A DNA stretch of 64,000 nt from Methylomonas rhizoryzae (GCF_008632455.1 NZ_CP043929.1:2542001-2606000); one strand, 5' to 3'. Positions 37,650 through 46,087 are shown, counted from the first letter of the stretch. Notes: generated from the letters alone by a model not told the origin. Translations and numbers: made by a program.

Positions 37650-38525
37650 TTAAACGCCTGGTTCCTTTCCCGCGTTTTGTCGAGCCGCATTAAATACCGC
37701 CACATGTTTGTTCAGCTTATCGGCCTCACAGAATTTGCAGATAACCGGTTTACCCCGGCCGGTGAGCATCACCATGGCTTTTTGTCCGCAGGTTTTACAA
37801 GGGCTATATCCGCTCTCGGACAGTTCCAGATAGGGTGAAAACCAGCGGCAATCCGTATTGGGCAATTTAGCTGATAACCAGGCGTATTCTTCAAATGGCA
37901 GCCTGCCGCCAATATCAAGATTTTCTAGTTGCGTTAACCGTGCCAAAGGGCGGATTGACTTAACGTGGGTTGTATCGATCGCCAATGATTTTAGCCAGGT
38001 CATCTCGGCAAACGGTTCCATGCTGCCGACATTCTGCCGAGTCCACATGCTTCCCGTCACGGACAGGTACTCCAGATTTTTCAGTCGCGTGAATGGGAAA
38101 AAATCAACGATCTTTTTGAAGTTTTCAATTTCCAAAAGGTGCAAGGAAATAAGATCGGCGAGCGGCTCAATCGACTGAATCTTGGTAGAACTGCCGATTG
38201 AAAGCGCCTGCAGATTTTTAAGCTTGCGGATTGAATCGAGCTTGGTAATGTTGCTCCACTTGATTTGCAAAACTTCCAGCCCGTCAAGCTGGCAGGCTGC
38301 TTCGAACAGCGGCTGGTTTACATGCGACCAGAGGCTGAGCCGTTTTAATCCCGCTTGGCCAGGTAGAAAAGCACACCATTCATGTATGATTTTCTTTTTA
38401 GTGCTCTCCTCTACCGCGCCAAGATCAATGGAAATCATAAGCGAATCACCGCCATCATGGTCTTGCGGATAAGCGATGCCTTTGGGCCATCGGTCAAAGC
38501 GGAAGGGGTAGTCTTGCAGGCACAT
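37650..38525 (-). CDS. Leucine-rich-repeat protein with C-terminal zinc ribbon
   Basis: A 291-residue soluble protein. After an N-terminal region of about 75 residues come five or six leucine-rich repeats of irregular bacterial type (for example LDGLEVLQIKWSNITKLDSI, LKNLQALSIGSSTKIQSIEP, LTQLENLDIGG). The end carries CKTCGQK and, about 17 residues later, CKFCEAD, a four-cysteine zinc ribbon. The combination suggests protein binding. It begins 13 bases after the stop of the unknown 164-residue gene upstream, so the genes are probably one operon. The base composition is more AT-rich than the core genes. Confidence 0.75.
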   Translation of the reverse strand: MCLQDYPFRFDRWPKGIAYPQDHDGGDSLMISIDLGAVEESTKKKIIHEWCAFLPGQAGLKRLSLWSHVNQPLFEAACQLDGLEVLQIKWSNITKLDSIRKLKNLQALSIGSSTKIQSIEPLADLISLHLLEIENFKKIVDFFPFTRLKNLEYLSVTGSMWTRQNVGSMEPFAEMTWLKSLAIDTTHVKSIRPLARLTQLENLDIGGRLPFEEYAWLSAKLPNTDCRWFSPYLELSESGYSPCKTCGQKAMVMLTGRGKPVICKFCEADKLNKHVAVFNAARQNAGKEPGV

Positions 38526-38538
38526 GATCTAATCTAAG

Positions 38539-39033
38539 TTATTTTGCTCGAAGCGACTTTAATGCATTCAGCATGTCCATGCCGACTGCGACCAAATCCT
38601 TCATGTCGCCAGCGGTTATACTACCGGAACGTAGTTCGCGTTCCCCCTCGACCAGTACCTTCAAAACAAAACCAGTTGGATAGTTTTCCAGCGTTTTGGT
38701 ATAACGGGACAACAGCCGGTTGGTTTCCACGGCGGGTATGGTAAGCTGTCTGTCCAGCATGAAAACAACCTCGGGTACAACAGCGAGCTCGCCAGCGGCC
38801 ACGCTGACTTCGCAGATTCCCGGCATTACGCCGCCTTCTTTGAGCGTAATGTCCGCGCTGACCACAAATTGCCCATAATCAACCATCGGTATGCTGGCGT
38901 ACTGGGTCGCATAGACAAAGGATTCATCTGCCAACTCGTTTTCTGTTGCTGACGAATCCTCTGGCGCCCATTCCCAGATGGGAGCCTGTTCAAGGTCGGC
39001 TCTGTTGAGTGTGGCAAAGGGTTTTGGCAGCAC
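38539..39033 (-). CDS. Hypothetical protein
   Basis: This 164-residue acidic protein has no membrane segment, signal peptide or motif I recognise. A beta-rich middle (QFVVSADITLKEGGVMPGI, then VSVAAGELAVVPEV) is followed by helices. It is flanked on the same strand by the LRR protein (13 bases downstream) and a 110-residue hypothetical (65 bases upstream), forming a three-gene cluster. Clusters of small unrelated acidic proteins beside transposase debris sometimes encode immunity proteins, but nothing in the sequence proves that. Confidence 0.6.
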   Translation of the reverse strand: MLPKPFATLNRADLEQAPIWEWAPEDSSATENELADESFVYATQYASIPMVDYGQFVVSADITLKEGGVMPGICEVSVAAGELAVVPEVVFMLDRQLTIPAVETNRLLSRYTKTLENYPTGFVLKVLVEGERELRSGSITAGDMKDLVAVGMDMLNALKSLRAK

Positions 39034-39098
39034 GTCTATCTACCTTTAAGCGGTAAAAATCATTTTCGTAAGAAAATGTCTATTGTAAAAATTCTGCT

Positions 39099-39431
39099 TT
39101 ATTCCAAGCCAGCCGCTTCATCTACATCGCCACAGACTTCAAGGGCGACATCGAACGCCATTTCATGCAGGGACGAGCCGCCGTTTGAAAGAAGGCAATT
39201 TTTATCTTTTTTGAAAGCGAGGAACGGCTTAACTTTTTCCCCTTCAATCATTACAGGTCTAGCCCCGTCTAGTAATGCCGCGATACTGAAGGTCATTTTT
39301 TCCGTGGCTTCAAATGCCTTTTCCGGCTCAATACCGATGTCACCCAAACCCGTGCGGATTGCACGGACTATTTCTCTTAAAAGAGCTTCTTGCATGGCAT
39401 CGAATTGTTCGTCGTTTTCTATGAAGTTCAT
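39099..39431 (-). CDS. Hypothetical protein
   Basis: A 110-residue mostly helical acidic protein (MNFIENDEQFDAMQEALLRE...) with no recognised motif. It is the first of three closely spaced minus-strand genes leading to the LRR/zinc-ribbon protein. It is followed upstream by the decayed IS5-type element, so its original neighbour is unknown. Confidence 0.55.
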   Translation of the reverse strand: MNFIENDEQFDAMQEALLREIVRAIRTGLGDIGIEPEKAFEATEKMTFSIAALLDGARPVMIEGEKVKPFLAFKKDKNCLLSNGGSSLHEMAFDVALEVCGDVDEAAGLE

Positions 39432-39612
39432 GTTTCATTTACCTTAACAGGGTGTTGAAATTTGCCTATATGCCTTCGGCTTCAAAACCATTTTTTGGTT
39501 TTGTTGGGCTTCTGGAAGCCCGATCACACCTCAAAAACCGGTTTTAGCCGGTTATATTCGCCCCGAAGGGCGTTAAATTCCGCCTTTTGGCGGATTTCAG
39601 GCGCACCACCGC

Positions 39613-40699
39613 CTAGGCGGTACTGTATCGCCAGCCGAAAATGGTACCCATGCGCGTCAGGTTATAGGCGGCAAAGGTAAAAATCGTTTGCGCGGCGACC
39701 TTCTTTAACCCCCGGAACTTGGTTGGGCGTAGCGGGCCGACCGTCTTGGCCCAACCGAAGACTTCTTCGATCCGCTTGCGGACGTTGAGGCTTTTCCGGT
39801 AACCCTCATGCCGTGTGGTACGTCCGTCGATGGCCGAACCTTTTTCCTTGCTGGCGACATGCGGCGTGACTTTGCGCTGGCGTAACTTGGCGACAAAATC
39901 CTGCGTATCGTAATTTTTGTCGGCGGCCAAGGTCGCGCCCGGTTTGTGGATCGTGTTTGACCATGGCATGGGCCGCCTCGCGTTCTGCGGTGCCGGTGGC
40001 CTGGGTGACTTCGACGTCGACGACCAAGCCATTACGGTTCTCCATCAAGGCATGACCGAGGAAAGCCAGCTGCGATTTGTCGCCCTCGCTCTTTTTGTAC
40101 AGCCGAGCATCGGGGTCGGTAGTCGAGGCATGGGTTTCGTTGCTGCGTTTCTCGCCCTTGAAGTTGACCGTGGGATTGCGGCCGCCATCTTCCGGCGGCG
40201 GGGTCGAGCCGTCTTTCTTGACGAAACTCTTGTGCGAGGCCCAGGCTTGAATCAGCGTGCCGTCCACCGAGAAATGCTCGTCAGAGATCAGCTGTTTCCA
40301 CTCCGCCAAGGCCAGTACCCGTTCGAAAAACAAACGACTGATCCGTTCGTTGAGCAAACGGTCGCGGTTGGCGCTGAAGGTCGAGTGATCCCACACCTCG
40401 TCATCTATCGTCAAGCCGACAAACCAGCGGTACAAGAGGTTGAAGTCGATATGCTCCACCAGTTGCCGTTCCGAACGGATGGAAAATAGCACTTGCAACA
40501 AACTGGCGCGCAACAAGCGTTCCGGCGGAATGGAATCTCGACCGCGACGAGCGTAGAGCGCGTCGAACTCGTCGTTTAGCGTGGCGAGCAACAAGTCGAC
40601 CACTTGACGCAGCTTGCGTAGCGGATGCTTTTTGGGAATCCGGCTTTCCAGGGTTCGGTAACTGAACAGGTCTTCTTGAGTAATGTCGGCGCCGCGCAT
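39613..40699 (-). pseudogene. IS5-type transposase, frameshifted
   Basis: The N-terminal part (from 40699, MRGADITQEDLFSYRTLESR) has the IS5/IS1182-like segments IPPERLLRASLLQVLFSIRS and DEHFSVDGTLIQAWASHKSF. Around 39948-39953 (minus-strand GATCCACAAACC) the frame shifts, and the C-terminal half continues in another frame with LAADKNYDTQDF, RKRIEEVFGWAKTVG and TKFRGLKKVA. All catalytic blocks are present but split by a single-base change not at a slippery run, so the copy is probably dead. Clear terminal repeats were not found. Confidence 0.85.
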
Positions 40700-40812
40700 G
40701 GGGACAGTGCAATATATTGGAGATAGAACTATTTTATCATTTAGAACAATACTTTATGATTTACCAACACATCTGACTCAACCAGCCAATGCGGGTTACA
40801 GGGGAGATAAAA

Positions 40813-40983
40813 TCAACAGCCTGCTATATCATATGGCGTTGGTAAATTTAGCCCAATACAATGTCCTATGTTTATGAGAGAGTCGATGATAGGAAATAGC
40901 TCTTTAACATGTGTCACCCACTCATCAAGGTTACCAATTCCGGTAAGGCCGTCAAATATTGAAGTCCAAAAAAGTCTCTTTGT
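40813..40983 (-). pseudogene. Displaced 3' part of a small gene cut by IS630
   Basis: Immediately left of the IS630 element, the minus strand reads LATKRLFWTSIFDGLTGIGN followed by LDEWVTHVKELFPIIDSLIN and ends at a TGA at 40813. It looks like the C-terminal part of the gene whose 5' part lies at 42050-42397. Joining exactly at the TA duplication gives a different frame from this one, so the match of the two halves is likely but not proven. Confidence 0.5.
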
Positions 40984-40984
40984 A

Positions 40985-42049
40985 GCTAAGCGCTTAACAA
41001 TAAATCGCCATGCAGTAGAATAGCAGGGTTTTGAACAGAGCGATAACTAAAGGAATGCGCGTAAAACCGATTGAATTGAGCGAAACCGAACGAGAGCAAC
41101 TCCAAATAATCGTCAAGAAAGGGAGTGATTGGCGAGAGCGCGAACGGGCGCAAACCATCCTGATGTTATCCGATGGTCAAACAGTGATTGCGGTTGCCGC
41201 GCATCAGGGTGTAAAGCCGGAAGCGATTCGTGAGCGGCGGCGGAAGTGGTGGAGAAACGGGCTAGCGAGCTTACCGGATCAGCCGCGCAGTGGTGCGCCG
41301 AGTAAACTGACGGACGCGAATCGCAATCAGCTCAAAGGCTGGATTGAGGCAGAACCATTGACCTGTCGGGCTCTGGTCAGTCGACTGACGGCGGAATGCG
41401 GCGTGACGATCAGTGCCGGTACGTTGCGAAACGAGTTGAAACGCATGGGCTATGTCTGGAAGCGCACGCGCTATAGTTTAAAAAAAAGCGAGATCCCGAA
41501 CGCTTCGAACAAGCGAGACACGATATCGCAGAACTGATTAAGCAAGCGGAAGCCGGTGATATCGAATTGGCGTATGTGGATGAAGCCGGATTTGCGCCGC
41601 AACCACCGAATCGTTCGGCTTGGACGAAGCGCGGCGAAGTCCATGCCATTACCGCTAAGCGCGCGCAGCGCATAAATGTGATCGGCGCGCTGCTGTCATC
41701 GGGGCGGCTACTGTTGACCCAACTTTGGCAGAGCGTAAATGGTCTGTGGTTCTTTGGCTTTCTGATGGCGTTGATCGAACGCGTCAGCAAGCCGATGGTG
41801 GTGATTTTGGACAATGCCTCCATTCATACCGCCAAAAAGCTGAAACCTTATTGGGATTTATTGGAAGAGAAAGGCATGCGATTTTATTTTCTGCCTCCCT
41901 ACAGTCCTGAATTGAACCGAATCGAATTGCTGTGGCATAAGATGAAATATGAATGGCTGCCTTTCAAAGCATATACGCCGGATGAACTGGAACAGGCCAT
42001 TGAGGAAATTGGCCGTGGATTTGGCTCTAAATACACGCTAACTTTTTGC
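40985..42049 (+). mobile_element. IS630-type insertion sequence with TA target duplication
   Basis: The 1065-bp element is bounded by TA dinucleotides at 40983-40984 and 42050-42051, the signature of IS630/Tc1-type transposition. The ends read GCTAAGCGCTTAAC on the left and, on the opposite strand at the right, GCAAAAAGTTAGCG, only weakly matched. It contains one two-frame transposase gene. It has split a small minus-strand gene. Confidence 0.8.
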
Positions 42050-42052
42050 TAG
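41031..42052 (+). CDS. IS630-family transposase in two frames (probable programmed -1 frameshift)
   Basis: The first frame (41031-41537) encodes the helix-turn-helix domain (AVAAHQGVKPEAIRERRRKW, then PRSGAPSKLT). At about 41478-41485 is a run of eight adenines (TTTAAAAAAAAGCG); slipping back by one base continues as KKRDPERFEQARHDIAELIK and into the DDE domain LAYVDEAGFAPQP, MVVILDNASIHTAKK and YLPPYSPELNRIE-like FLPPYSPELNRIELLWH, with D, D and E present. Both frames are otherwise intact, so a programmed -1 shift, known in this family, is more likely than decay. The stop codon uses the TA of the target duplication. Confidence 0.85.
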
Positions 42053-42397
42053 GCGCTTATCTGATGTATTTTCATACGCAATAAGTAGAAGCCCTGTATA
42101 TCCAGAAAACTGAAGAAAACCAATATCAGCGAAATCGGCTAAATACCCAAACCCAGAAAGAGTATTCGCTGTTTGACTAAATACTTCGGCTAATTCTTCT
42201 CCAAGTTGACTATTAGGAATAGTTCCATCTTGTGTTTTTGCAACCATATCCGCTGCTGCTGCGACCCAAACTGGCTGACCAAGCAAATATGCAGCCGCCG
42301 CTTGACCAGTTTCTCCACCATATCTTTGCGCAATAATAGCGCCAATTGTTCTAGCAACTCCAGTTACTGTCTGTATATTTTCAAGCGTCTCAGACAT
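42050..42397 (-). pseudogene. 5' part of a small membrane-associated protein gene, cut by IS630
   Basis: From the ATG at 42397, preceded by AAGGAA, the frame encodes about 115 residues (MSETLENIQTVTGVARTIGA...) with alanine-rich hydrophobic helices (QAAAAYLLGQPVWVAAAADM; FLQFSGYTGLLLIAY). After SDKRLA it enters the IS. A minus-strand gene for a 64-residue membrane protein ends 28 bases upstream, so both were probably one operon. Family not recognised; glycine/alanine-rich amphipathic helices are reminiscent of small secreted or pore-forming peptides, which is only a suggestion. Confidence 0.6.
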
Positions 42398-42425
42398 ACA
42401 TAGTTCCTTTCAGTAAAAATTAATT

Positions 42426-42620
42426 TTAATAAAAAATAATCCAGCGCACTAAAATTATAAATATCCCAAAAAGCATAAAGTATCTACCAATTTTTAGATC
42501 GGAATATCCACCCACACCAAGTATCAGGCCCACTCCAATAAATATGAATATAAACCCAAAACCAAAACCCTGAACTCCTTCTTCAGCGATATGTTTAACT
42601 ATTGATTTAATCGAAGCCAT
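42426..42620 (-). CDS. Small two-helix membrane protein
   Basis: A 64-residue protein with a short amphipathic N-terminus (MASIKSIVKHIAEEGVQ) and two hydrophobic helices (GFIFIFIGVGLILGVGG; YFMLFGIFIILVRWIIFY). It stands 28 bases upstream of the IS630-interrupted gene on the same strand. Function unknown; AT-rich composition suggests acquired DNA. Confidence 0.55.
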   Translation of the reverse strand: MASIKSIVKHIAEEGVQGFGFGFIFIFIGVGLILGVGGYSDLKIGRYFMLFGIFIILVRWIIFY

Positions 42621-42704
42621 TTACAAGAATTTTCAAGAAAAAAGTCATCAGAAGGAACCAAGGCCGGGGTGATAATGGGGTCCGGTCTTGCATTAAAGCA
42701 GTAA

Positions 42705-42731
42705 GGCGCAATAACCAGCGGGCATTGAGCC
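42705..42731. repeat. REP-like hairpin, left flank of dead RAYT
   Basis: GGCGCAATAACCAGCGGGCATTGAGCC folds with GGC-CAAT against ATTG-GCC. Its complement recurs at 43299-43327 on the other side of the RAYT pseudogene, in opposite orientation. Confidence 0.7.
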
Positions 42732-42783
42732 GTATCTTCAAACTACTCAAACTCATATAAATCTCCGTCATTTCCTGCCCAAT

Positions 42784-43265
42784 TTAAAGGATAAACCCCG
42801 CGCTCGACCCATAAATGAAAGGTCGAGTACGGCCAGTCTTTTTCTGCTTGACCCAGCCATGTTTCACCGGGTTATAGTGGATACAGTTCAGATGCGCTTG
42901 AAAATCTGCTTCATCTCTTATTACATGCTCCCAGTAACGCCTTTGCCAAATGCCGCGTTCTCCTCGTTTTATTCTAATGACTGATCTTCGCTCGGTTTTT
43001 GGTATTGCCTTGGAAAATCCAATTTTTATCAAACATATTCTTGTTGCGTAATCGGTATCGTTTTTCGGCAATTCAATCAAACAATGCATATGTTCTGGCA
43101 ATACCACCCAGCCGTGAATTTTAAATGGGTGATTCGCCTTTACCGATTTGATCTAATCCCGTAAAAATTGAATATGTTGTATCAACATGTCATTATTTTT
43201 TCTTTGCAATAAATTGATCGTAAAAAAATAGGTTACGCAGGATGCCAAATTCGTCGGTAATCCAT
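42784..43265 (-). pseudogene. REP-associated tyrosine transposase (RAYT), decayed
   Basis: Reading from the ATG at 43265 (MDYRRIWHP), a shift by one or two bases gives TYFFTINLLQRKNNDMLIQH, then an in-frame TAG at 43155-43153, then HPFKIHGWVVLPEHMHCLIE containing the HUH motif, and GERGIWQRRYWEHVIRDEAD and HYNPVKHGWV. These blocks align well with the intact copy at 55130-55660. The frameshift plus the amber codon make it inactive. It is framed by inverted REP hairpins, the family's normal setting. Confidence 0.88.
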
Positions 43266-43298
43266 TTTTTTAATATCAATACCAAATTTATTAAATAC

Positions 43299-43327
43299 GA
43301 CGCAATGCCGCTGGTTATTGCGCCCTA
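43299..43327. repeat. REP-like hairpin, right flank of dead RAYT
   Basis: ACGCAATGCCGCTGGTTATT continuing to GCGCCCTA is the inverted counterpart of the unit at 42705-42731, with shared GGTTATTGCGCC. Pairs of inverted REPs around a RAYT gene are the usual REPtron arrangement. Confidence 0.7.
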
Positions 43328-43374
43328 CGCGGGCCGGGCACATCGATAGAGGCGCTCTTGAATAGTTCGACGAG

Positions 43375-43449
43375 CTAGTCCGTGGTGTAAAATCCTTCGG
43401 ATTTGGCGTTGTTGATTCGTAAATCGTTCAGAATATCTTGCAGCGTCAT
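43375..43449 (-). pseudogene. Very short ORF with strong ribosome site, probably truncated gene
   Basis: Four bases after the stop of the 146-residue hypothetical gene, an ATG at 43449 with a perfect AGGAGGT seven bases upstream opens the frame MTLQDILNDLRINNAKSEGF ending YTTD and TAG. Beyond the stop the same frame continues as LVELFKSASIDVPGP into the REP unit. A GAG-to-TAG change in a longer small gene would explain this. Translation is likely; function unknown. Confidence 0.5.
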
Positions 43450-43453
43450 ACCC

Positions 43454-43894
43454 TTAACCTCCTATCGAATGTTGGCCATCAAAATCAAAATGGCATGCCT
43501 TGACCTGATCTCGGCAATCGAACCCTAAGTAACCATGACACGTCAACGCCTCTTTTAACGTAGCAATCAGCTCTTGTTCCGGCACGCCTTCCAGCCGGCT
43601 GTGGAACAAAAGCTTCCAGGTGACTTCCAGATCGTTAGTCGGAAAGTCGCCAGTAAATTTCGAAGACAATTGGACGTGTATAATTCGCCCTTGCCAATAA
43701 AAAAGGAAAAAGTGGGGATACCTGGCGTTTTCCCCAATCCCACCGCCCAAAGAAATCAACGCAATATCTCTATCACGATCAATTGTCCATTCATGGGGTG
43801 GAAAAATGGGTCTGTTACTTAACGGATCAGCGACTTTACTGAAATCGATACGTTTTAAATCGGCTTCCGGGATCTTTTCGTTTACAAAACTCAT
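43454..43894 (-). CDS. Hypothetical protein
   Basis: A 146-residue soluble acidic protein (MSFVNEKIPEADLKRIDFSK...) with a predicted beta-sheet core (DIALISLGGGIGENARYP, then FFLFYWQGRIIHVQLSSKF). I do not recognise the family. It is followed four bases later by a very short ORF with an excellent ribosome site. The local setting of RTX and transposase fragments would fit an immunity or accessory gene of a lost secreted protein, but that is speculation. Confidence 0.55.
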   Translation of the reverse strand: MSFVNEKIPEADLKRIDFSKVADPLSNRPIFPPHEWTIDRDRDIALISLGGGIGENARYPHFFLFYWQGRIIHVQLSSKFTGDFPTNDLEVTWKLLFHSRLEGVPEQELIATLKEALTCHGYLGFDCRDQVKACHFDFDGQHSIGG

Positions 43895-44173
43895 CTTGTT
43901 ATCCTGTTGCGTGTTGTGAAATCGGCTGTGACCATTGGGATCGGTTTTTCGGTCTTTTGTATATTCGGGCCATGCCGGTTGAATTCTACGGCTTTTAAAT
44001 TTTAATTCCGCACGTTAGAGCATGATTTGGGTCACTAAGATAAGTATCTATCAATCATTGGCTTATCGAGAACAGTTTTATCCGCTCAGCGTAGCCAGTG
44101 ACAATTTCGTCAGTCTGTCGCGCCAAAACTGGCAGACAAAATGGCAGCTACAAGCCCGCAAGACAAAACCTGT

Positions 44174-44353
44174 CTAGGTTTTATCTTGGTTACTTTTCAG
44201 ATAAGCATTGCCGAATAATTCGCAGCCATTATCTATGGTGCCGTTACCGTTTTTATCCAACACCAAAAATCTATCGTCCGCACCCTCCCCAGCGGTGGAG
44301 GTTTTTATTCCGTCGGCATTGTGATCGAAATAAAATGGCGACTGCTGACGAAT
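44174..44353 (-). pseudogene. Fragment of an RTX/hemolysin-type calcium-binding protein
   Basis: The minus-strand frame reads SPFYFDHNADGIKTSTAGEG followed by ADDRFLVLDKNGNGTIDNGC and ELFGNAYLKS. The aspartate/asparagine-rich DHNADGIKT and DKNGNGTIDNG...ELFG pattern is typical of the EF-hand-like segment in large RTX-type secreted proteins. Only about 60 codons remain. The sequence to the right belongs to the IS4-type fragment. Confidence 0.7.
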
Positions 44354-44530
44354 ATTGAAGTACAAACCTGGTCCGAGGCGGCGCCCCTGGTCGACGGGTA
44401 TCGCTGCCGATGGGAGATTGAAATGTTTTTCAACATCTTGAAAAACGGCTGCAAGGTGAAAGCCTTGCAATTAGCAGCCGATGCCGCGCATCGAATTGGC
44501 GCTGAGTTTGTTCATCGCAAAGGCTATTGA
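44325..44530 (+). pseudogene. Fragment of an IS4-family transposase
   Basis: The frame IKWRLLTNIEVQTWSEAAPL followed by YRCRWEIEMFFNILKNGCKV matches the C-terminal YREK-like region of IS4/Tn5-type transposases, including the catalytic glutamate in RWEIE. It ends at a TGA near 44530. The N-terminal half and both ends are missing. Confidence 0.75.
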
Positions 44531-44687
44531 AAAAGGATACAAGCCAGTGCCATTACGCCATCGACCTTTTCAAATTTCCGGGAAACTTCTGCTTGTTCAA
44601 TATCTTGAGATCAAGCCGACGCGGAGCGCGTTGTGCAGGGTCTAAGCTTGAGTACGTCTTATACTGTCGACGAATAGGAGATGTGCA

Positions 44688-45899
44688 ATGCGGCCAGCGA
44701 ACAAAATCCGCGCATGCTTAGGGTTTTTATCCTTGCTATTGGCAGCGTTTAGCGCCAATGCTCATGCTCAAGCCGATACTGCAGCGGTTACCGTTTACCT
44801 GTTTTGGGCCGACGGCTGCCCCCATTGCAGCCGTGCAATCAGTTACCTAGAAACCTGGTCGGCGCAGGGTGACAGTCCGCCGATCCGCTATTTGGAATTG
44901 ACCCGGGAAGCGGATAACCGAAGAGTCTTTTCCGTCATCACCGAACATTTCGGCATAGAGCATCCCGGCGTACCGCTAACCGTCATCGGTGAACGCTTTT
45001 TTCAAGGCTTTAGCGACGACGGCACCAGCGGAGAAGCGATTAAAACCGCAGCGGCAGACTGTTTACGCTCGGCTTGTAACGACATCGTGCATTCCCTATT
45101 AACCGGTAGTGAGGGTTTACAAGCGTCCGCTCGTCCGCCTGCGGTTCCGAAGGTATTAAAACTACCGATATTCGGCGAAGTATCGATTGCCCACGTTTCG
45201 TTGCCGGTGTTGACGGTTATGCTGGGGGCAATCGACGGCTTTAACCCATGCGCGATGTGGACCTTGATTTTTCTGATCAGCTTGTTGATAGGTTTAAAAG
45301 ACCGCTTGCGTATGTGGGTGTTGGGTAGCGTGTTCATCATGGCGTCGGCAGCGGTTTATTATTTGTTTATGGCCGCTTGGCTCAACCTGCTACTGTTTCT
45401 GGGCATGTTGCTATGGATACGCTTGCTGACCGGCGTGCTGGCCTTGGCAGGCGGAAGTTATTACTTACGCGACTATTTCACTAATCCGGAAGCGGTTTGC
45501 AAGGTGACCAACAGCGCATCCAGGCAACGAGTATTCGCCGGTTTACGGACGCTGGCCGGCGAACGCCGTTTCCTTTTGGCGATAACCGGGATAGTGCTGC
45601 TGGCTTTTCTGGTCAATTTGGTCGAGTTAATCTGCTCGGCCGGTATCCCTGCGGTATACACTCAAATACTGGTGTTAAGCGCGCTACCCAGTTGGCAGTA
45701 TCACGCCTATTTGGGACTTTATATCCTGGTGTTTATGTCGGACGACTTATTGATATTTTTCGTCGCCATGAAAACCTTGCAGTTAACGGGGTTGACCGGT
45801 ACTTATGCACGACACGCTCAAGCGGTAGGCGGAGCGGTGTTGCTTGTGGTCGGCCTGTTGCTGATTTTCAAACCGGAATGGCTAACGTTTACGGGGTAG
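44688..45899 (+). CDS. Exported thioredoxin-like domain fused to multi-span membrane protein
   Basis: A 403-residue protein. A signal peptide (about 1-27, ending ANAHAQA) leads to a periplasmic thioredoxin/glutaredoxin-like domain (about 32-130) with the CPHC motif in FWADGCPHCSRAI and the cis-proline segment GVPLTVIG. From about 165 on there are six or seven membrane helices, with NPCAMW and the ELICSAGIPAVYTQ stretch resembling the CcdA/DsbD electron-transfer core, each with a cysteine. It probably moves electrons across the membrane for periplasmic disulfide chemistry. AGGAG precedes the ATG. Confidence 0.85.
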   Translation: MRPANKIRACLGFLSLLLAAFSANAHAQADTAAVTVYLFWADGCPHCSRAISYLETWSAQGDSPPIRYLELTREADNRRVFSVITEHFGIEHPGVPLTVIGERFFQGFSDDGTSGEAIKTAAADCLRSACNDIVHSLLTGSEGLQASARPPAVPKVLKLPIFGEVSIAHVSLPVLTVMLGAIDGFNPCAMWTLIFLISLLIGLKDRLRMWVLGSVFIMASAAVYYLFMAAWLNLLLFLGMLLWIRLLTGVLALAGGSYYLRDYFTNPEAVCKVTNSASRQRVFAGLRTLAGERRFLLAITGIVLLAFLVNLVELICSAGIPAVYTQILVLSALPSWQYHAYLGLYILVFMSDDLLIFFVAMKTLQLTGLTGTYARHAQAVGGAVLLVVGLLLIFKPEWLTFTG

Positions 45900-45955
45900 A
45901 CGCCGGACCGCTCCCAGACACGGGAAAAATCCGGCTGCATCGCCGACTTTCCGCG

Positions 45956-46087
45956 TTACCAATCCTTAAATTTGAACTGCTTCAGCCGTTGTTTAAACTT
46001 TTCCTTATCCTTGAAATAAATAACCGCCAGAAAAACCGCCGGCCATAACAAGAACAGAAACAACTGGCTCAAAGTGGCAAAACTCAT
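45956..46087 (-). CDS. Small single-helix membrane protein
   Basis: A 43-residue frame with AGAGG upstream of its ATG: MSFATLSQLFLFLLWPAVFL then AVIYFKDKEKFKQRLKQFKF and KDW. One membrane helix followed by a basic cytoplasmic tail is a common small-protein design. It lies between the convergent thioredoxin-like gene and upstream of nothing else on its strand. Function unknown. Confidence 0.5.
   Translation of the reverse strand: MSFATLSQLFLFLLWPAVFLAVIYFKDKEKFKQRLKQFKFKDW

Larger units (their letters stand above)
43895..44687. other. Decay zone without intact genes
   Basis: This ~790 bases holds an RTX-like fragment (minus) and an IS4-type transposase fragment (plus) overlapping each other near 44.3 kb. 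A plus-strand frame at 44022-44177 of about 51 codons is open but unsupported. A promoter for the following gene should lie near 44640-44680. Confidence 0.5.
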
